A stretch of DNA of 64,000 nucleotides, taken from assembly GCA_035566015.1 (NCBI GenBank), contig DATMRS010000018.1:1-64000 (forward strand). The letters are read 5' to 3'. The notes under the pieces were generated by a model. The model did no database searches. It saw only the letters and a list, made by a program, of their open reading frames with translations, and had not been told where the DNA came from. How positions within the stretch are numbered: position 1 is the stretch's first letter; every line of letters starts with the position of its first letter. Below, one piece after another: positions 1-8,387 of this stretch. Source of the DNA: DATMRS01 sp035566015. GTDB taxonomy: Bacteria; Pseudomonadota; Alphaproteobacteria; Sphingomonadales; Sphingomonadaceae. Made by a program: the position numbers and the translations under genes.

Positions 1-1
1 C

Positions 2-121
2 CGTAAGGCAGCCGAACGATCCGTCGAGGCAACTTGGCGTCGCATCGGCACCCTGCTCGACGCCTTCCCACCACACGAATGCGCCAACTACCTCAGAAAC
101 TCGGGCTACGCTTCAACCTAA
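2..121 (+). mobile_element. IS630-family transposase, C-terminal end (5' part outside window)
   Basis: A reading frame open from the window edge encodes 39 residues and stops with TAA at 119-121. It ends in ECANYLRNSGYAST, preceded by ATWRRIGTLLDAF, which I recognise as the usual C-terminus of IS630-family DDE transposases. The rest of the element lies left of the window. The stop is only 12 bp from the stop codon of the convergent IclR gene, so the right end of the insertion sequence probably lies within about 119-140. IS630 elements insert at TA, and a CTAG occurs at 134-137. The family call is firm; the exact terminus is inferred. Confidence 0.8.
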
Positions 122-133
122 GTGGAAACGAGT

Positions 134-910
134 CTAGAGCAGGGTCGAGGCGACCTGCTGAATCTCGTCCGCCGCGGCCTGAAGCGGCGGCAGCAGTTCC
201 GAAAGGAGCCCCGCGGCCGAAACGCGGCTGACCGAGGTCGCCGCGACGATCGCCGCGGTCCGCGCGCCGCCGATCGCCAGCGGGATGGCGATCGATCGCT
301 GGCCGAGGAAGATTTCCTGATCGTTGATCGCCCAGCCTTGCTTTCGTGTCTCCGCGAGCTGTTTGCGCAGATCGGCGAGCGACGACACGGTATTGGGCGT
401 GAACGCCTCCAGTTTCCATCCCTTCAATCGACGATCGAGTTCCTCGGGGGGCAGGGAGGCCAGCAGAACCTTGCCGGGCGAGGTCGCATAAGCGGGGAAT
501 CGGGCGCCGACATGCACGTAAAAGGGTTCGAACTGCTCATAGGTGGCCCGAGCGATATAGACGACTTCGCGTTCGTCGAGCACCGCGATCGAGCAGGTGA
601 TGCTGAGCCTGGTCGCCAGTTCGCGCAGCAGGGGCCGCGCCGTATCCGAAAAGGGCTGCGAGGACAGGTAAGCGAAGCCGAGATTCAATACGCGCGACGT
701 AAGCCGGAAGCGGCCCTCGTTGGCGACGGCATAACCCAGCACCTCCAATGTTCGCAGCACCCGCCGCGTGCTGCCGGGCGTCAGGTCAAGCTGACGCGAA
801 ATCTGGCTGAGCGTCCATTCGGGATTTCTGGAGTTGAACAGCTCGATCACCGCGAGCCCCTTCTCCAGCGACGGGATATAGTCGTCGTCGGTCGCGCGTG
901 CATTACCCAA
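134..910 (-). CDS. IclR-family transcriptional regulator (PcaR/PobR-like)
   Basis: A 258-residue regulator of the usual IclR length. The N-terminal winged helix-turn-helix lies at about residues 14-75 (SLEKGLAVIELF, LSQISRQLDLTPGSTRRVL). The effector-binding domain follows (RVLNLGFAYLSS, CSIAVLDEREVVYIAR), closest in style to the PcaR/PcaU/PobR branch that controls aromatic catabolism. It is convergent with the IS630 remnant, and its TAG stop (134-136) lies where the element should end, so the last residues may have been replaced by insertion-sequence DNA. It is not obviously in an operon with the LysR gene 190 bp away. The target is unknown; the neighbouring uptake/catabolic genes are candidates. 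Confidence 0.9.
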   Translation of the reverse strand: MGNARATDDDYIPSLEKGLAVIELFNSRNPEWTLSQISRQLDLTPGSTRRVLRTLEVLGYAVANEGRFRLTSRVLNLGFAYLSSQPFSDTARPLLRELATRLSITCSIAVLDEREVVYIARATYEQFEPFYVHVGARFPAYATSPGKVLLASLPPEELDRRLKGWKLEAFTPNTVSSLADLRKQLAETRKQGWAINDQEIFLGQRSIAIPLAIGGARTAAIVAATSVSRVSAAGLLSELLPPLQAAADEIQQVASTLL

Positions 911-1099
911 GGAGGCTTCCTTTGCTTTGGATCGGATCGACTACCAGCATCGGCAAGGCCCCGTCCGCCCCCTTTCATTAAAAAGAAGCGGTTGAGATCA
1001 TTGCCTGTTGCCGGCCTGCTGACCCGGGATATGCGGCGGCAGGTTACACCAGCTTTCCGGGCAAAGTCGATGGGGTGAGAGGGCAGGGCGACAGCCGCT

Positions 1100-2020
1100 T
1101 TACGGATGGGCCGACAGCGCCTCGCACAACATTTCCTCGATCGCCGGCGTCATGGCGGGCGCGTAGCGGGAGCGGCCGATAAGCCGTCGCATCGGCGCAA
1201 GATGTATATCCAGCGCCTCGAGCCGTCCGGCGGCAATCCTGTCGGCGACGGTATAGGCGAGCAGATGGCCGACGCCGTGGCCGTCCTCCACCATTTCGAT
1301 GAGCGCGTCGACAAATTCGATGAAAAGAGGCTGTGTGCGGGGAGCAAGACCTACATCGCGCAATATCTTCCTTGCCCAGCGCGCGTGGGTTTCCCGGCGG
1401 CCGGGAAAGATATATTGTAAATCCTCCAACGAACATTCTCCCGCCGCCAGCCGCGCGCGTGTGCCGGGCTGCGCGATCATCACCAGCGGAAGTTCGCATA
1501 TCTGGCGCGTATCCAGCGGCGTCTCCGCGTCGAACGGTATCGAGAAGATGGCGAGATCGAATTCGCCTTCCTCGATCTGGCGCACGACTTCGGCCGAAGG
1601 GCCGGTGGGGCGGAGGTCAAGCTCGACATCCGGATGCTCCCGATAGATGCGCGGTATCAGCGGTCTTAGATAATTTTCCCGCACGAACGGCCCGACGCTG
1701 ATCCTGAGCACGACTTTTTCAGTCGGCTTTCGCGTGTTTTCGAACAGGCCGCTGCTGACCGCGAGGATCGTCTGGACGACCTCGAACGCTTCTTCGCCTT
1801 CCCTCGTCAGGACGGGCGTCGTCCCCCGGCGCCGTTCGAACAACTGGCGGCCGAGGCGTTCTTCCAGCGTCTTGATCTGCTCGCTGACCGCGGGCTGGGA
1901 GATGTCGAGCTGCTCCGCGGCTCTCGCGAAGCTGCCGGAACGGGCAGCGCAGGCAAAAGTGCGCAACTGGGCGAAGGTAACGTCCTCCACCACCCTCAGC
2001 AGGGCATCCGTCTCCGACAT
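1100..2020 (-). CDS. LysR-family transcriptional regulator
   Basis: 306 residues, normal for the family. The HTH is at about residues 17-75 (FAQLRTFACAARSGSFARAAEQLDISQPAVSEQIKTLE begins with the typical LysR layout), followed by a LysR substrate-binding domain from about residue 105. The gene is divergent from the TonB-dependent receptor that starts at 2187. The 166-bp gap between them carries a perfect 6-bp-arm palindrome (2031-2050) of LysR T-N11-A type. This arrangement predicts control of the receptor and the genes behind it, together with autoregulation. The effector cannot be inferred. Confidence 0.92.
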   Translation of the reverse strand: MSETDALLRVVEDVTFAQLRTFACAARSGSFARAAEQLDISQPAVSEQIKTLEERLGRQLFERRRGTTPVLTREGEEAFEVVQTILAVSSGLFENTRKPTEKVVLRISVGPFVRENYLRPLIPRIYREHPDVELDLRPTGPSAEVVRQIEEGEFDLAIFSIPFDAETPLDTRQICELPLVMIAQPGTRARLAAGECSLEDLQYIFPGRRETHARWARKILRDVGLAPRTQPLFIEFVDALIEMVEDGHGVGHLLAYTVADRIAAGRLEALDIHLAPMRRLIGRSRYAPAMTPAIEEMLCEALSAHP

Positions 2021-2030
2021 ACAGGTAACT

Positions 2031-2050
2031 GCTTATGACATCGTATAAGC
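2031..2050. promoter_or_regulatory. Putative LysR operator
   Basis: GCTTAT, eight bases, ATAAGC: a perfect inverted repeat only 11 bp upstream of the LysR start codon and 137 bp upstream of the divergent receptor gene. The core fits the T-N11-A consensus of LysR-type binding sites. Function is inferred from position and symmetry. Confidence 0.6.
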
Positions 2051-2186
2051 GCCTGCAACGTTGCTTCGGAAAATTTATCATGTGAACCATTATCACGTTC
2101 AGTTTTTGGTTCAGTCGCATGGCGTGAGGCAACTGGGAGCCGCAAAAAAAAGCGGCCTCGATACGCGATGAAGGAGGGGATAGACA

Positions 2187-4691
2187 ATGACGTGGAGCGG
2201 ACGATCTCGTTTGATGGCCGGTACGAGCCGGCGCCTGCTCGCCGGTAGCTGCCTCGCAATATTGGCCGGTTTGCCGGGGCCGGTGCTTGCCCAGAACGCG
2301 GCGACGGCGCAGCAACCCGCCAAGGGTGGAATCGAAGACATCATCGTCACCGCGCGCTACGTCAGCGAAAATATCCAGGACACGCCGATCGCGATCACCG
2401 CGCAGACCGACGTGCAGTTGAAAGCGGCGAACGTCACCAATATCGGCAAGCTCGGTGCCGTGGTGCCGAACCTCCTGACGATGCCGGGCGATTCGCAATC
2501 GGCCGGTACACCCGTCATCGTGATGCGCGGCGTATTGCAGGGCACGACGTCCAGCATCGCCGTGCCGCCGGCGGTCGCGATCTATACCGACGATATTTAC
2601 CACGGCACCACGGCAGGCTCCGAACTGGACTTCACAGACGTCGATCGCGTCGAGGTGAATCGCGGGCCGCAAAGCACCTTGTCGGGCAACGCCAGCATCG
2701 CGGGGTCGATCAAGCTTCATACCGTGGACCCGAAGGGCGACGGCTCGGGTTTCCTGGAAGGCGAGGTCGGTTCCCGCAAGCTGCTGGGCATGAGCGGCGC
2801 GATCGATCTGGGCTTGTCGCCGACGCTGGCGATCCGCGCGTCGGGCCATTTCGAGCGGCAGGACGGTTTCGGCAACCGCCTCGACTTCACCTGCATGATG
2901 CAGAAGCAGGGCACGCCGGAACTTGCGGGGACATTGCCGCTGTTCGATCCCAGTTCGCCGGATCATGGTTGCGTCATCGGCCATACCGGCGGCGGCACCA
3001 CCGCCGTCGGGCAGGTGAAGCTGCGCTGGCGCCCGACATCGGACATCGACATCATTCTGACCGCCCGGCATCGGCAGGAGGATCTGGAGGAGACGCCCGA
3101 AGTCGCCTTCGGCTTCAACCCCGGATGCTTCGATACCCCCGATTGCAAGGTAAGCGCCGGCGCGCAGGCCTATCACCGGGCGACCTATAATACGTTCGGC
3201 ATAGTCATGGGCCCCTGGTTCGTGACACCCGAACGGAGCGGCGGCCTATACGATACCTATGCGACGAATTGCCGCCCCGTGCTCGACAAGTCGGGCGGAG
3301 GATTCCCGGCGGGTTATCCCGACGGCTTCTGCTTCGATCAGGGGAAGACGGCGCGGAATACGCTTTTGTCGGGCAAGATGAACGCGCGGCTTGCAGACAA
3401 CGTCAATATGACGGCGATCGTCGGCTATACGAATTATGCCAATGAATTCACGCAGAATGGCGATGCGTCGCCGCTTGGCCCCGTCATCTCGCACTTCCAT
3501 AATCGCGACAAGCAATGGTCGGGCGAGCTGCGCTTCAACGGCACATTATTCAACGACAGGCTGCAATGGGTTGTCGGCGGCTTCCTGATGCGTCTGACGG
3601 GGCATCAGGACAACATGATCAGCTTCGTCAATATCTATCAGAATTCGAAGGTTCTGGGAAAGAATGACAGCCAGTCCGGCTTCTTCCACCTTGACTATAA
3701 TCTGACGGACCGGTGGCGGATATCCGGCGGCGCGCGCTATACCGACAGCAAGATCGCCATCACGATCAACAATCCGCAGGCCGTTTCCGTCCTCGATCCC
3801 GTCAGTTCGGTTCAGCATCGTTGGGACTGGTTGATCTCGACGGACTACAAGATCACCGACGATGTTCTCGTCTATGCGTCGGCCTCCTCGGGCTCGCGTC
3901 CGCCGGGCTTGACCACGATCGTCGCCACGCCGCGCCAGTTGCAGCCCACGCCCGGCGAGGACCTGATCAATTATGAAGCCGGCGTGAAGACCGAGCTGTT
4001 CGATCGCCGCCTGCGGGCGAACCTGACGGGCTTCTATATGGATTACCGCAAGCTTTCGACCGCGGTGCGCGGCATCGAATGCCGCAACCAGCCGGGCGAC
4101 GTCGCGACCTGGATCGGCGTGGATCAATCGGACCCGGAAGCGATCGTGGAATGCTCGCAATTCCCGGGTGATCCCGATCCGATCGCCTTCATCAAGAGCT
4201 TCGGCATTCCGGCCAAGGTCAAAGGATTTGAGTGGGAGGTCACCGCGGTTCCGATCGACGGACTGCGCCTCGACTGGTCGGGCGGATATAACAAGTTCAA
4301 ATCCGGCGCGGCTGTAGGGGCGCCGGGTTATTACGCGCCCGGCAATCATCGCCAGCCCGAATGGAACATGCACGCCGATGTCTCCTATGACATCGACACG
4401 TCGATCGGCACGTTCATCCCACGGCTGGACTGGAGCTGGCAGTCGCAGCAGGATTACGATCCGACGCCGCAGACCGGCCGGCCCGATCCGACCTATGTCA
4501 TTCGTCCTTATTCGATCTGGAATGCGCAGATTGCTTATCAGGCGCCGGGTGGCGACTGGCAGGCGGCGCTTCAGGTCACGAATCTGGCCGACAAATGGTA
4601 TCATTATCAGGTCTATACGGGCACGATCGATACTTATGCCCGCGTTGCGCCGCCCCGTGAGTTCAAGCTCACCCTGCGCCGCAAGTTCTGA
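2187..4691 (+). CDS. TonB-dependent outer-membrane receptor
   Basis: 834 residues. A signal peptide of about 36 residues ends in VLA-QN, followed by a TonB-box-like segment (EDIIVTA) and the plug domain (VEVNRGPQSTLSGNASIAGSI). The rest is a long beta-barrel ending in the characteristic aromatic terminus (LTLRRKF). The start is supported by an AAGGAGGGG ribosome site. Such receptors import large or scarce substrates across the outer membrane using TonB energy. Position at the head of a catabolic gene series and divergent LysR control suggest uptake of an organic substrate rather than a siderophore, but that is inference. Confidence 0.93.
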   Translation: MTWSGRSRLMAGTSRRLLAGSCLAILAGLPGPVLAQNAATAQQPAKGGIEDIIVTARYVSENIQDTPIAITAQTDVQLKAANVTNIGKLGAVVPNLLTMPGDSQSAGTPVIVMRGVLQGTTSSIAVPPAVAIYTDDIYHGTTAGSELDFTDVDRVEVNRGPQSTLSGNASIAGSIKLHTVDPKGDGSGFLEGEVGSRKLLGMSGAIDLGLSPTLAIRASGHFERQDGFGNRLDFTCMMQKQGTPELAGTLPLFDPSSPDHGCVIGHTGGGTTAVGQVKLRWRPTSDIDIILTARHRQEDLEETPEVAFGFNPGCFDTPDCKVSAGAQAYHRATYNTFGIVMGPWFVTPERSGGLYDTYATNCRPVLDKSGGGFPAGYPDGFCFDQGKTARNTLLSGKMNARLADNVNMTAIVGYTNYANEFTQNGDASPLGPVISHFHNRDKQWSGELRFNGTLFNDRLQWVVGGFLMRLTGHQDNMISFVNIYQNSKVLGKNDSQSGFFHLDYNLTDRWRISGGARYTDSKIAITINNPQAVSVLDPVSSVQHRWDWLISTDYKITDDVLVYASASSGSRPPGLTTIVATPRQLQPTPGEDLINYEAGVKTELFDRRLRANLTGFYMDYRKLSTAVRGIECRNQPGDVATWIGVDQSDPEAIVECSQFPGDPDPIAFIKSFGIPAKVKGFEWEVTAVPIDGLRLDWSGGYNKFKSGAAVGAPGYYAPGNHRQPEWNMHADVSYDIDTSIGTFIPRLDWSWQSQQDYDPTPQTGRPDPTYVIRPYSIWNAQIAYQAPGGDWQAALQVTNLADKWYHYQVYTGTIDTYARVAPPREFKLTLRRKF

Positions 4692-4712
4692 CCCATGCTC
4701 TTCCCAACCTGC

Positions 4713-4760
4713 CCCCACGGTGCAGCCAAGGCAAGTTGATTGCACTGTGGGGTTCTTTTT
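4713..4760 (+). terminator. Rho-independent terminator after the TonB receptor
   Basis: The arms CCCCACGGTGCA (4713-4724) and TGCACTGTGGGG (4741-4752) pair over 12 positions with a single G-U, and are followed by TTCTTTTT. It sits 22 bp after the receptor stop and 62 bp before the next start, so it may separate or attenuate transcription between the receptor and the downstream enzyme genes. Confidence 0.75.
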
Positions 4761-4821
4761 CAGGGGTCCGCCTGATTGGGCGTGAGGATCTATTGCTGAA
4801 GATTTTACTGGAGATGATGGA

Positions 4822-6036
4822 ATGAAAGCTTTGGGTGAGCGTATTCTGACGACGCATGTCGGGAGCCTGGTTCGTCCCGCCGCGCTGCTGGAAATGATCA
4901 TCGATGGCGTCGCGGGCAATCCGGTCGATCAGGCGGCGTTCGATGCGCTGGTTGCAAGCAGCGTGAAGGATGTCGTCGCCAAGCAGGCCGACGTCGGCGT
5001 CGATATTCCAAGCGATGGCGAATTCTCCAAGCCCGATTTTCACAATTACATCATCAAGCGCCTTGGCGGATTGGAAGTGCGGCCGCCGGAAACCAGCACC
5101 AACGCCATGTACTATCCCAAGCTGGCGGAAGAATTTCCGAAATTCATGAAGCAATATGGCGATATGTATCGCACGATGTGGCTGCCGCCCGAAATCCCGC
5201 GTGAAAAGATCGAGGCGGCGTTGAAGGTCGCTATTCCCAGAACGACCGTAACACGCCCGATAACCTATGAGGGCCAGGCCGAACTGCAACGTGATCTGGA
5301 CAGTTTCAGTGCGGCGCTCGCTGGCCATGATTTCGCCGATGCTTTCGTCCCTTCGGCCACCCCATCGCGCTACGACGCTTTCCCCGGCGATATCTATGCT
5401 TCGGAGAAGGATTATCTCTACGCGCTCGCCGATGCGATGCACGAGGAGTATAAGGCGATCGTCGATGCGGGCTATATGGTCCAGCTCGATCTCGGCCTGC
5501 CGTCGCGCAATCAGGTGCTGCCGGGCAAGCGCCATCCATCGCTCGATGATCTGCGGCGCGCTTCCGAATTGCAGGTAGAGGCCTATAATCATGCACTGCG
5601 CGGCATCCCGACCGAGCGCGTGCGCTACCACATGTGCTGGGGCAGCATGAACACGCCGCACACCACCGACGTGCCGCTCAGGGAAGTCATTGATCTGATT
5701 CTGAAGATCAACGCCAAATATTATGTGATCGAAGGCGCCAATCCCCGCCACGAACATGAATGGATGGTGTGGAAGGATGTGAAGTTACCCGAAGACAAGG
5801 TGCTGGTCCCGGGCGTCGTCAGTCACCAGACCAATGTGGTGGAGCATCCTGAACTCGTTTCCTGGCGTATCCAGAATTATGCGAGTGTGCTCGGCCGCGA
5901 TCGCGTCATCGCCGGAACCGATTGCGGCTTCTCGCAAGGCTGGACGATGATGCGCGTTCATGAGGAGGTGCAATGGGCGAAGCTCCGCGCGCTTGCGGAA
6001 GGGGCCGCACTCGCCACCAAAGCCTTGTGGAAATAG
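4822..6036 (+). CDS. MetE-like (UROD/MetE superfamily) zinc methyltransferase-type protein
   Basis: 404 residues matching only the C-terminal catalytic half of cobalamin-independent methionine synthase. The start has the typical TTHVGSLVRP. The zinc site is intact: His270 and Cys272 in YHMCWG and Cys368 in GTDCGFSQ. The N-terminal half of true MetE (about 750 residues in all) is absent. Stand-alone members include methyl- or alkyl-transfer enzymes using thiol acceptors, such as epoxyalkane:coenzyme M transferase, and many unassigned proteins. In a series with a receptor, a lactonase-like hydrolase and transporters it is more likely catabolic than a methionine-synthesis enzyme. The substrate is unknown. 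Confidence 0.85.
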   Translation: MKALGERILTTHVGSLVRPAALLEMIIDGVAGNPVDQAAFDALVASSVKDVVAKQADVGVDIPSDGEFSKPDFHNYIIKRLGGLEVRPPETSTNAMYYPKLAEEFPKFMKQYGDMYRTMWLPPEIPREKIEAALKVAIPRTTVTRPITYEGQAELQRDLDSFSAALAGHDFADAFVPSATPSRYDAFPGDIYASEKDYLYALADAMHEEYKAIVDAGYMVQLDLGLPSRNQVLPGKRHPSLDDLRRASELQVEAYNHALRGIPTERVRYHMCWGSMNTPHTTDVPLREVIDLILKINAKYYVIEGANPRHEHEWMVWKDVKLPEDKVLVPGVVSHQTNVVEHPELVSWRIQNYASVLGRDRVIAGTDCGFSQGWTMMRVHEEVQWAKLRALAEGAALATKALWK

Positions 6037-6061
6037 CCGCGCGCATCGGAGAGAACGGACA

Positions 6062-6988
6062 ATGGCAGTCGAGATACTTCATGAGAGCATGCGCCGGATC
6101 GCGTCGGAGGATCGCGCGCCCGAACAGCTTGGCGAAGGCTATGGCGGGCCGACCGGCCCCACAGAAGGGCCTGTGTGGATTCATGAAAAGGGGCATCTTC
6201 TGTTCAGCGACATCCACGGCAATCGCCGCATGCGCTGGGCGCCGGGCGAGGGCGTGACGGTCGACAAGGAGGGCACCGCGAACGGCAACGGCCAGACGCG
6301 CGACCGGCTCGGCCGGCTGGTCGTCTGCCATCATTTCAGCCGCTGCGTCGATCGTGAGGAGGCCGACGGCAGCGTCACGGTGATTGCGGACAGCTATCGG
6401 GGACTGAAACTCAACCGGCCCAACGATGTGGTGGTCAAATCCGACGGCAGCATCTACTTCACCGATCCGCCGCCCCGGCCGCCGCTGACGCCGCCCGAAC
6501 ATACACCCGAACTCGACGTGGCGGGCGTCTATCGCGTCTCGCCCGATCTGAAGCAGATCAACAGGGTGGTCGGCAGCTTCGTCAATCCCAATGGCTTGTG
6601 CTTCTCGCCCGATGAGAAGATCCTCTACATCAACGACAGCAATATTCATCGAAAGCTGATCATGGCCTATGATGTCGAGGGCAACGGCATGCTCGACCTC
6701 GGCAGCGAGCGGTTGTTCTGCGATATGCGGGGTGACAATCGCCGTGGTATCCCAGACGGCATGAAATGTGATGTCGAAGGCAATATCTATTGCACCGGAC
6801 CCGGCGGAATCTGGGTGATAAACCCAGACGGGCTTCATATTGGTACGATCTTGAGCGACAATATTCCCGTCAACATGGGTTGGGGCGACGAGGATTGGTC
6901 GACGCTCTATTTCGCGGGCGCCTTCACGATCAATCGCATCAGGCTGGACATTCCCGGCATCCCGGTTCCGAGAGGAGAGGTCCGGTAA
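6062..6988 (+). CDS. SMP-30/gluconolactonase/LRE-family hydrolase
   Basis: 308 residues, the usual size of the six-bladed beta-propeller SMP-30 family. Conserved metal-site segments are present: GPTEGPVW (Glu), LNRPNDVVV (Asn), NPNGLCFSPDE and IPDGMKCD (Asp). Members hydrolyse lactones or related esters with a divalent metal ion. There is no signal peptide, so it should act in the cytoplasm. It begins 25 bp after the MetE-like gene with GGAGAG upstream of ATG 6062; an upstream in-frame start inside the previous gene is unlikely. A lactone intermediate in the local pathway would fit, as an inference. Confidence 0.88.
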   Translation: MAVEILHESMRRIASEDRAPEQLGEGYGGPTGPTEGPVWIHEKGHLLFSDIHGNRRMRWAPGEGVTVDKEGTANGNGQTRDRLGRLVVCHHFSRCVDREEADGSVTVIADSYRGLKLNRPNDVVVKSDGSIYFTDPPPRPPLTPPEHTPELDVAGVYRVSPDLKQINRVVGSFVNPNGLCFSPDEKILYINDSNIHRKLIMAYDVEGNGMLDLGSERLFCDMRGDNRRGIPDGMKCDVEGNIYCTGPGGIWVINPDGLHIGTILSDNIPVNMGWGDEDWSTLYFAGAFTINRIRLDIPGIPVPRGEVR

Positions 6989-6998
6989 GGCCGGATTG

Positions 6999-8387
6999 AT
7001 GGAAGAGGCCGATGCCACCGGTGTTGAACCGCCCGGCGAGGCTCTCATGAGGCATGCGGCGGCGGCTGGCATGGCGGACCAATCAAGCCCGCGCGGCTGG
7101 TACACCGTCTTCATATTGGGGACGGTGGCCATGCTGTCCTATATGGACCGCGGCGTCATGGCGCTGTTCGTGCAGCCCCTGAAACGCGATTTCGGCCTCT
7201 CCGATACCGAGGTGAGCTTCCTCCTCGGCCTCGCCTTCACCTTGCCTTACGTCCTGTTCGGTTTCCCGATGTCGCGCCTGATCGATCGCGGCGTGCGGCG
7301 CACGCTGATCGCGGCCTGCCTCGCGGCGTGGAGCTTCGCCACCGCCTTGTGCGGCATCGCCCAGAATTTCTGGACGCTTTTCGTCTGCCGCGCGGTGACG
7401 GGCGGTGCGGAGTCGGTGAACACGGCCGCCGCCCTCTCCGTTATTGCCGACGCGATCCGGCGGGATCGTCTGCCGCGCGCCTTCGCTATTCAGGCCGCCG
7501 GCGTGTCGACAGGGGCCGCCTTGTCCCTGCTGATCGGCGGCTTGCTGTTCGGCCTCCTGATCCACGTGCCGCCGATCCATCTGGCGGGCATCGGCGTGAT
7601 CTATAACTGGCAACTCGTGTTCATGATCGTCGGCATTCCGGGGCTGTTGCTTGCCGGCCTGATGATGTTCACCGTGCCCGAGCCGGGCCGGAAGGGCGGG
7701 ACGAGGCCAGGCGGTTATCCTCTGCGTCAGGTGTTCGGCTTCGTCGGCGGCCTGCGCGCGCTCCATCTGCCTTTGCTGGGTGGCATCGTTCTCCTGTCGA
7801 TGCTGAATTACGGGCTTGGAGCCTGGTCGCCGGCTTTCTATCAGCGCACCTATGGCTGGGGCCCCGAAGTGGCCGGGCCGTTGATGGGCATCGTCTCGCT
7901 GGTCGGATCGCTGATCGGGCTGTTCGTCGGTGCGCGGCTCGCCGAACTGCTGGCGCGAACCCATGACGACGCCAATCTGCGCGTGCTTCTGCTGGCACAT
8001 GGGCTGGCGCTGCCGCTGCATGTGATCGGGCCGCTGATGCCAAGCCCGTGGCTGGCGCTCGGCTGCAACGCGATCGCCGGCATTTTCGGGGTGATGGGCG
8101 GGCCCGGCTTCTATGCCGCGCTCCAGCTCACGACGCCGAACGAGATGCGTGGGCAGATCAATGTCCTGTACGCGGCCAGCATGAACACGATCGGCGGATC
8201 GCTGGGGCCGACGCTGGTTGGGGTGCTCACCGATTTCGTCGCCCCGTCCGAGGCGGACCTTCGCTACGTGCTGGTGGGCGTCAACCTGCTGATCGCGCCC
8301 GTTGCCCTGCTCCTCCTCTGGAAATCGCTCGCCCCTTACGCAAGAACCTATCGACAGCGCATCGACGCCGGAGAGGTGATGGAATGA
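6999..8387 (+). CDS. MFS transporter (first of a tandem pair)
   Basis: 462 residues and about 12 hydrophobic segments. The early motif SYMDRGVMALFVQPLKRDFG and the loop RLIDRGVRRTL are typical of the spinster-like/anion-cation symporter branches of the major facilitator superfamily. It starts 10 bp after the hydrolase gene (a TTG lies directly before the ATG) and overlaps the next transporter by ATGA. The two transporters are close paralogues over their whole length. An inner-membrane uptake or export role for the pathway substrate or product is likely; direction and substrate are not readable. Confidence 0.9.
   Translation: MEEADATGVEPPGEALMRHAAAAGMADQSSPRGWYTVFILGTVAMLSYMDRGVMALFVQPLKRDFGLSDTEVSFLLGLAFTLPYVLFGFPMSRLIDRGVRRTLIAACLAAWSFATALCGIAQNFWTLFVCRAVTGGAESVNTAAALSVIADAIRRDRLPRAFAIQAAGVSTGAALSLLIGGLLFGLLIHVPPIHLAGIGVIYNWQLVFMIVGIPGLLLAGLMMFTVPEPGRKGGTRPGGYPLRQVFGFVGGLRALHLPLLGGIVLLSMLNYGLGAWSPAFYQRTYGWGPEVAGPLMGIVSLVGSLIGLFVGARLAELLARTHDDANLRVLLLAHGLALPLHVIGPLMPSPWLALGCNAIAGIFGVMGGPGFYAALQLTTPNEMRGQINVLYAASMNTIGGSLGPTLVGVLTDFVAPSEADLRYVLVGVNLLIAPVALLLLWKSLAPYARTYRQRIDAGEVME

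Noticed and set aside
3546..4919. 457-codon minus-strand open frame
   Set aside because: Antisense to the TonB receptor barrel and running over its terminator; a GC-driven shadow.
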